14,700 bases of DNA from Asterionellopsis glacialis (lineage: Eukaryota; Bacillariophyta; Plagiogrammaphyceae; Rhaphoneidales; Asterionellopsidaceae), in the NCBI GenBank assembly GCA_014885115.2, contig WKLE02001257.1, positions 1 through 14,700 on the forward strand, written 5' to 3'. The notes beneath the pieces are model-generated. The model saw only the letters and a list, made by a program, of their open reading frames with translations, was not told the origin of the DNA and made no database searches. Positions 11,370 through 14,700 of this stretch are shown piece by piece (within the stretch, counting starts at the first letter, position 1; each line of letters opens with the position of its first letter). Position numbers and translations under genes: made by a program.

Positions 11370-11420
11370 TGTCCAGCGTGCAAAAGCGAGGAAGAAACCA
11401 CGACACATCACTTCCAGTGC
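11370..11420 (+). other. C-terminal CCHC zinc motif of LINE ORF2
   Basis: Reads CPACKSEEETTTHHFQC: Cys 11370, Cys 11379, His 11406 or 11409 and Cys 11418. The C-x2-C...H-x4-C type with an ET before the His is the common C-terminal zinc knuckle of LINE polymerases, thought to help bind RNA or the target. Confidence 0.75.
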
Positions 11421-12086
11421 AAACACCCAGATTCACACCAAAAGAGGAGACTGCTCTTACAGGATCTCCGCACACAAAGCGATAAATTAAAATCAGACCC
11501 AATGATCCGTGACACTCTCCTGCACGGAACAGACCACTTGTTCGGATCCTTGAGCAACCCCCCCACACACCTCTTGACAGACTTGCACGACACTCAATCA
11601 GAATTAGGCTGGATGCAAATTGTGCATGGAGGGTTCGCTCTCCAATGGTCGCACCTGCAGGATCAGCATCACAAAACAAATCCACACCAATGGCAAACAG
11701 GGCACGCATGGACAACAGCAATGTGTCGAACCACATTCACTTGGTGTCCCACTCATTGGCACACTCGTAACTCTGTCAAACACGGCACCGACAATTCAAC
11801 CCGTCAAGCAATAACTAGAGAGCGAACATTGAACGAGATGGAAGCACTCTATGAACTTAAAGACGAAACATTGGCAAGAGACAAAGATGTCTTTTGCGAT
11901 TCTGTTGGTCAACACACAAATGAAGCAGCAACTGCTCAATCACAAAACTGGATTTCAACATGGCGCCCAACAATCTTGAACAGCGTTAAACATGCCAAAT
12001 CGTGGGCTGTTAAAGGAGTCCGGACTGTCAACCACTGCTTTCAATTTCAGCGAGACTTAGCGACATCAGAGTTTTGCTTTAGGTAA

Positions 12087-12183
12087 AACCCCAACCCTGA
12101 TGGTCCAGGATGTCGTCGCAAGCAGACTTGATTTCCATGGTCATCAGCAGCTGCAGCGATTAACAAACAAATTGAAAAATGAA
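12087..12183 (+). other. LINE 3' untranslated region
   Basis: 97 bases between the ORF2 stop TAA and the right target-site duplication. It ends in an A-rich stretch rather than a poly(A) or microsatellite tail. In LINEs the RT usually recognises this region of the RNA. A short GC-rich stretch with CAGCAGCTGCAG could form a small hairpin, but I did not fold it. Confidence 0.65.
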
Positions 12184-12204
12184 TGTGATCATTCAAAGAA
12201 TGAC
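12184..12204. repeat. Right copy of the LINE target-site duplication (21 bp)
   Basis: Identical to 4055-4075. On the minus strand it contains the last residues (SSFFE) and the TGA stop of the Penelope-like reverse transcriptase, which fixes the LINE insertion point at the end of that gene. Within it, TCATTC-AAA-GAATGA is a perfect short inverted repeat. Confidence 0.85.
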
Positions 12205-13293
12205 GAGACAGGGGGGGCTGAGTCGGGCTGTGATTTTCTGCAGGTGAGGAGGTTGCCAAGGTTCTTGAATCTCTTGCAGCAGACAACAAACCGGTGGTCG
12301 CCTGTTGGGGTGCACTTCAAATCGATGTTTTGAAGTGGTTTAGCTAGTCATGGAGCAGCAACCGTTCTGTCCCAGGCTTGTTCAATGTGTTTGGAAGATG
12401 GGTCTTGGGGATGACAGGCAACTTTGAAGAACCAGTGCTTGGGGTGAAGGTCCGTAGTCAGTGATTCATGTCCAGTTTCCTGCGCATGTGGTGCCTTAGT
12501 GAAGATCAGGAGCAGGGTGCCTTGAGCATGCCCACGCACACGCAAGTGTCTCCAGAGATCACGGACAGACTGGCGTGCATCTGATGAGTCCGAGCAGAGA
12601 GAACAAGCCCGGTGAACATGGCCTGTGATGAGGCCATGAAGGACCCCCGGGGGATGTGCAGATCTTGCCGGCAAGCACAGGTGGAGGTTCATTGGTTTTT
12701 CACACAGTGAAGTGAAAATTTTACGGTCCTGTGATTTAACAGTTGTGTCGAGGAAGTCAACTTCTTCAGTCTTCTTGCTGAACATCCATTGTGATCCATG
12801 CCAATCATCAATGGCGTTTTGGAAGTCTTGCCAGAGCACTTCATCAACAATTGGGTCTTCGTGAGGTGTCCAGATCCCAAAAACATCGTCAATGCAGCGT
12901 TTGCAACATGCTAAATGACTTTGGAATTGTGGGAAAACAGTGTTCTCGTGTGTCGCAAAGGATGCATTGGCGCATGTTTTTTGCTCTGAAAAGTTGTCGA
13001 AGGCAAATTGAAAATTGAGTGAATCTGTTTTTAAGAATTCTAGGGCAGTGGCCTTCCGGAGGTTCCCAGTTAGATTTGACATGAAGTTTTGGATCACATT
13101 CGCAGTCTCTCTGGGGTTCTCCAACAGCACAGAAAAAACAACGAAGGCAAAGACTTCTTGCAAGTGAAGGCAAACCAGTGTCTTCTTTGTTGATGCTGTT
13201 GAAGGCATTTGTTTTAAATGGTGTTGGTGTGAATTTTAGGCTGAGGCCTGGCAGTGAGCGGATGTTTGGTGGTGGTTTGAGAGTGGTGTGAGA
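12189..13293 (-). pseudogene. Penelope-like reverse transcriptase, central palm deleted, one in-frame TGA
   Basis: Two pieces in different frames. The N-terminal piece (from about 13293 to 13000) reads GLSLKFTPTPFKTNAFNS, SLARSLCLRCFF and KSNWEPPEG, which match the start of IDD-type RT proteins I recall. The second piece (from about 12960 down) reads FATHENTVFPQFQSH, RCIDDVFGIW (motif C, Asp pair near 12880), EEVDFLDTTV, KPMNLHLCLPARSAHPPG and FFKVACHPQDP. A TGA at 12350-12348 interrupts it, but the same frame continues with RFVVCCKRF, KNLGNLL and PPVSSFFE to its natural TGA at 12191-12189. Fingers and motifs A and B should lie between the two pieces but are absent, suggesting an internal deletion with loss of frame near 12960-13030. 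A TGA at 13296-13294 also precedes the first piece. No polymerase activity is expected. Confidence 0.75.
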
Positions 13294-13414
13294 TCATGAA
13301 ATGCTTGATTGGTTGGGCGGTTCCAACAATCAAACGCAGGCATCTTTCCCAGCACAATTGCGGCGTCATGTCGAACTGAAATGTTGGGCAATGCAATAAA
13401 TCCGCAAGCTTTAA
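13294..13414 (-). other. Junction between the upstream ORF and the RT remnant
   Basis: 121 bases downstream of the TAA of the 403-codon ORF. The frame of the RT N-terminal piece contains TGA at 13296-13294 and 13332-13330 here. Whether the two ORFs were once one polyprotein or two genes cannot be settled from this copy. A 60-codon ORF at 13214-13396 in another frame shows no recognisable motif. Confidence 0.4.
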
Positions 13415-14626
13415 TTAATTCTTGTCGGAGGTCCTTTTCGATCTGCCACTGGCTTTTCGCAAATCGGTGTTTCTCTTGTGTGATGATTGTGGCAACCTGT
13501 CTCTCTGTTTCCGATTGTTTGTTTGTTTTTTGTTGACGACGTTGGAATCTTTGGACTTTCCGTTGGCTCGTCCGTTTCTTTTTCCCAATTTATTTTTCTT
13601 GGCACCGGAATGGTCCCAGTTTGTGTTTAACTCATGTGATTTTGCTTGGAGTTGAGTTGTCTCTGTTGTCAGTTTCTTGGTGACTGTGGATGTTTTGTTG
13701 GCAATTAAGTCATTGAGCACTTGAGGGGCTGCTGGGGCATGTGCGTCAAGAAGCATGGCAGTGTTGTCAGTGATTTTTGGTGTGAAAAATCCTTCTTGAA
13801 GTCTCTTGAGTGCCAGACTAGCATCATTGCGTTTGACCACATCTTTGCATGAGTCCCAAGGAGTTACAAACACGTGTTCAACAACACGCCAGATCCGAGG
13901 TGGCTGGCACAGCAGCCAATTCGGAGGCAGAATCCTTGTGGTGGTGGTCATTTGAGCACCGTCTTCCGTTTGATTGCTGTCGGTTGTAAGATCCGACAAT
14001 GAGGTGACAAATGGAGGAGGGATTCCACTTAGGTTGTGCACGCGTTTGCAGGCATTGCGAAACTTGGTGGGTGTGACGGCCAAGTGCTTCAAGATTTCTT
14101 CTTCGTGTGAAAAAAGCAAGGTGTTGACAAACTTGTCAGCATCAACTGAACGAGCAGTGCTGTCGCAGGTGAGACAGGTCTTCACAGTCATTTGCAAGTG
14201 TCTTGCGAGGATGTCAGTTGCACTTTGCCTCAGATGCTTGATTTCCGATTTGGAAGTTTTGAGGATTTTAGTCCTCATTTCTTGTTGGAAAGCTGTTACG
14301 AAGTCATCGGTTTCCGAGGCAAGATTCACATGTTCCTCATCTTGTTCTACCAATTTGCTGCATTTGAGAGTGAAGTTGACTCTGGCAGATTTCGGAAAGA
14401 ATTCTTCGTCTTCAAATTTGTCAAGCTGGCGTGATTTCGAAAAACGTTTATGCACAGAAACTAAATGTTCGGTGCCGAGCTTGGCAAGGATGGTGGCTGC
14501 TTCAGGTTGGAGCGACTCTGCAGACGTGCTTAAAGACAGACGCGCGGTTGCCATTGGTGTCTTGGGCATGTCCGAAGGGGATAATGCCGATGCATCAAAT
14601 CTTGCACGTTCAGTCGAAGAGGACAT
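13415..14626 (-). CDS. Retroelement-associated ORF, conserved SARVNF core and basic C-terminus, 403 aa
   Basis: Function unknown; I know the family only as uncharacterised proteins beside IDD-type RTs in diatoms. ATG 14626-14624 (MSSSTERARFDASAL) is the first ATG of the open frame, and TAA 13417-13415 ends it; no internal stop. The N-terminal 60 residues are Ser/Ala-rich and probably disordered. A helical core holds EFFPKSARVNFTLKCSK (about residues 76-92), then FVTAFQQEMRTKILKTSKSE and a Cys pair in KTCLTCDSTA. The last 60 residues are strongly basic (KKNKLGKRNGRANGKSK and further Lys/Arg/Asn), as in a nucleic-acid-binding or nuclear-targeting tail. Its place upstream of the RT suggests a Gag- or ORF1-like role, or the N-terminal part of the RT protein. 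It is the only intact long coding region in the window. Confidence 0.68.
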   Translation of the reverse strand: MSSSTERARFDASALSPSDMPKTPMATARLSLSTSAESLQPEAATILAKLGTEHLVSVHKRFSKSRQLDKFEDEEFFPKSARVNFTLKCSKLVEQDEEHVNLASETDDFVTAFQQEMRTKILKTSKSEIKHLRQSATDILARHLQMTVKTCLTCDSTARSVDADKFVNTLLFSHEEEILKHLAVTPTKFRNACKRVHNLSGIPPPFVTSLSDLTTDSNQTEDGAQMTTTTRILPPNWLLCQPPRIWRVVEHVFVTPWDSCKDVVKRNDASLALKRLQEGFFTPKITDNTAMLLDAHAPAAPQVLNDLIANKTSTVTKKLTTETTQLQAKSHELNTNWDHSGAKKNKLGKRNGRANGKSKDSNVVNKKQTNNRKQRDRLPQSSHKRNTDLRKASGRSKRTSDKN

Positions 14627-14700
14627 TCTGGGTCGCAAATTTCTTTGTTGATCAGTTTTGCAACAACAACAAAAAACAACAGCGGCAACAACAATGCGAG
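14627..14700. other. 5' flank of the right-hand retroelement ORF
   Basis: From the ATG of the 403-codon ORF to the window edge. It is AAC-rich on the plus strand (14652-14692, imperfect), echoing the AAC microsatellite at 3984-4042 on the other side of the interrupted element. It should hold the 5' UTR of that element; no promoter motif is recognisable. Confidence 0.4.

Larger units (their letters stand above)
6234..12086 (+). pseudogene. LINE ORF2 polyprotein (APE endonuclease, RT, RNase H, CCHC), four in-frame TGA
   Basis: This protein would nick target DNA, copy the element RNA at the nick and degrade the template. ATG 6234 overlaps the ORF1 stop as ATGA. One frame runs 1951 codons to TAA 12084-12086 with no frameshift, interrupted by TGA at 6564, 6795, 7647 and 7845. 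Continuity is shown by conserved blocks in the same frame on both sides: VQNVNG, ALIETN, DPLG-TGA-W, GDFNEEF, RIDCIL and SDHRGF for the endonuclease; then a basic linker, the reverse transcriptase, RNase H and a zinc motif. The last 200 residues are a C-terminal region with WCPTHWHTRNSVKHG. No stop occurs after 7847, so the longest open stretch covers RT to the end. All enzyme catalytic residues I can name are present. At DPLG-TGA-W an Arg is expected from the family, pointing to a CGA-to-TGA change. Confidence 0.88.
4076..12183 (+). mobile_element. Full-length two-ORF LINE (non-LTR retrotransposon) with APE endonuclease and RNase H
   Basis: About 8.1 kb between two identical 21-bp direct repeats. 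The order is a 5' UTR of 126 bases, ORF1 (4202-6237), ORF2 (6234-12086) and a 3' UTR of 97 bases. ORF2 carries endonuclease, reverse transcriptase, RNase H and a C-terminal CCHC motif, which defines an APE-type LINE with its own RNase H. The 3' end has no long poly(A), only an A-rich end (AATTGAAAAATGAA). It inserted at the stop codon of a minus-strand Penelope-like reverse transcriptase, so it is younger than that element. Both ends and both ORFs are present, but one frameshift in ORF1 and four TGA codons in ORF2 make this copy non-autonomous as it stands. Catalytic residues of all three enzyme domains are kept, so decay looks recent. Confidence 0.85.
12184..14700 (-). mobile_element. Penelope-like retroelement, interrupted by the LINE, open at the right edge
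   Basis: Two minus-strand coding regions lie in the order expected of one element: an ORF of 403 codons (13415-14626), then a reverse transcriptase remnant (12189-13293). I remember this pair, a SARVNF-type protein followed by an IDD-type RT, from diatom genomes; the link to Penelope-like elements rests on RT motifs. No GIY-YIG endonuclease follows the RT, which ends at its natural stop. Before the LINE landed, its 3' flank would have continued from 4075 leftward into the GTT tract. The 5' flank at 14652-14692 is also rich in AAC (GTT on the coding strand), so similar simple sequence lies at both sides. The outer end is not in the window. Confidence 0.6.

Noticed and set aside
6234..12086. 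A host genetic code in which TGA is a sense codon
   Set aside because: TGA appears to be the natural end of LINE ORF1 and of the Penelope-like RT, and Arg is the expected residue at the clearest site, which no known code assigns to TGA. Kept only as an alternative.
12189..14626. A GIY-YIG endonuclease attached to the Penelope-like RT
   Set aside because: The RT ends right after its usual C-terminal motif, and no GIY-YIG signature is visible in the upstream ORF.
13974..14651. A 225-codon plus-strand ORF
   Set aside because: It is antisense to the 403-codon minus-strand ORF, whose sequence is more protein-like and matches a remembered family.
1..14700. CRISPR array, tRNA, rRNA or bacterial operon signals
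   Set aside because: No regularly spaced repeats, no recognisable RNA gene and no Shine-Dalgarno-led gene series; the content is eukaryotic transposable elements.

Overview
The window looks like nuclear DNA of a eukaryotic microalga. A diatom or other stramenopile is my best guess: the protein families resemble uncharacterised mobile-element proteins I remember from diatom genomes, but no sequence search was run. It holds no prokaryotic gene organisation, no RNA gene and no ordinary host gene that I recognise. Nearly everything is transposable-element coding sequence, most of it decayed and some of it nested.

Left part (1-3983). A plus-strand gene open at the left edge encodes a protein with a Cys-His-Asp arrangement like a papain-fold cysteine peptidase (1-782, frameshifted). 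It converges, about 130 bases apart, on a minus-strand DNA transposase of the Plavaka/KDZ type within the wider CACTA-like group (3709 down to 916). That transposase needs one single-base frame correction and reads through two in-frame TGA codons. The two genes may belong to one transposon, but I could not find its ends.

Middle part (4055-12204). A complete plus-strand non-LTR retrotransposon (LINE) of about 8.1 kb spans 4076-12183 and is flanked by a perfect 21-bp direct repeat, its target-site duplication. ORF1 (4202-6237, one frameshift) ends in a coiled-coil-like region and overlaps ORF2 by ATGA. ORF2 (6234-12086, 1951 codons) carries an AP-type endonuclease, a reverse transcriptase, an RNase H and a CCHC zinc motif. 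ORF2 stays in one frame throughout but contains four in-frame TGA codons.

Right part (12189-14700, minus strand). The LINE landed at the stop codon of another retroelement. This one is Penelope-like by its IDD and thumb motifs. Its reverse transcriptase has lost the central palm region and carries one in-frame TGA. Upstream lies an intact 403-codon ORF with a conserved core and a very basic tail. An (AAC)19 microsatellite at 3984-4042 sits beyond the left copy of the duplication, where the 3' flank of this interrupted element should be.

Across three unrelated elements, all seven confidently placed in-frame stops are TGA; none is TAA or TAG. I favour CGA-to-TGA decay of methylated CpG over a changed genetic code.
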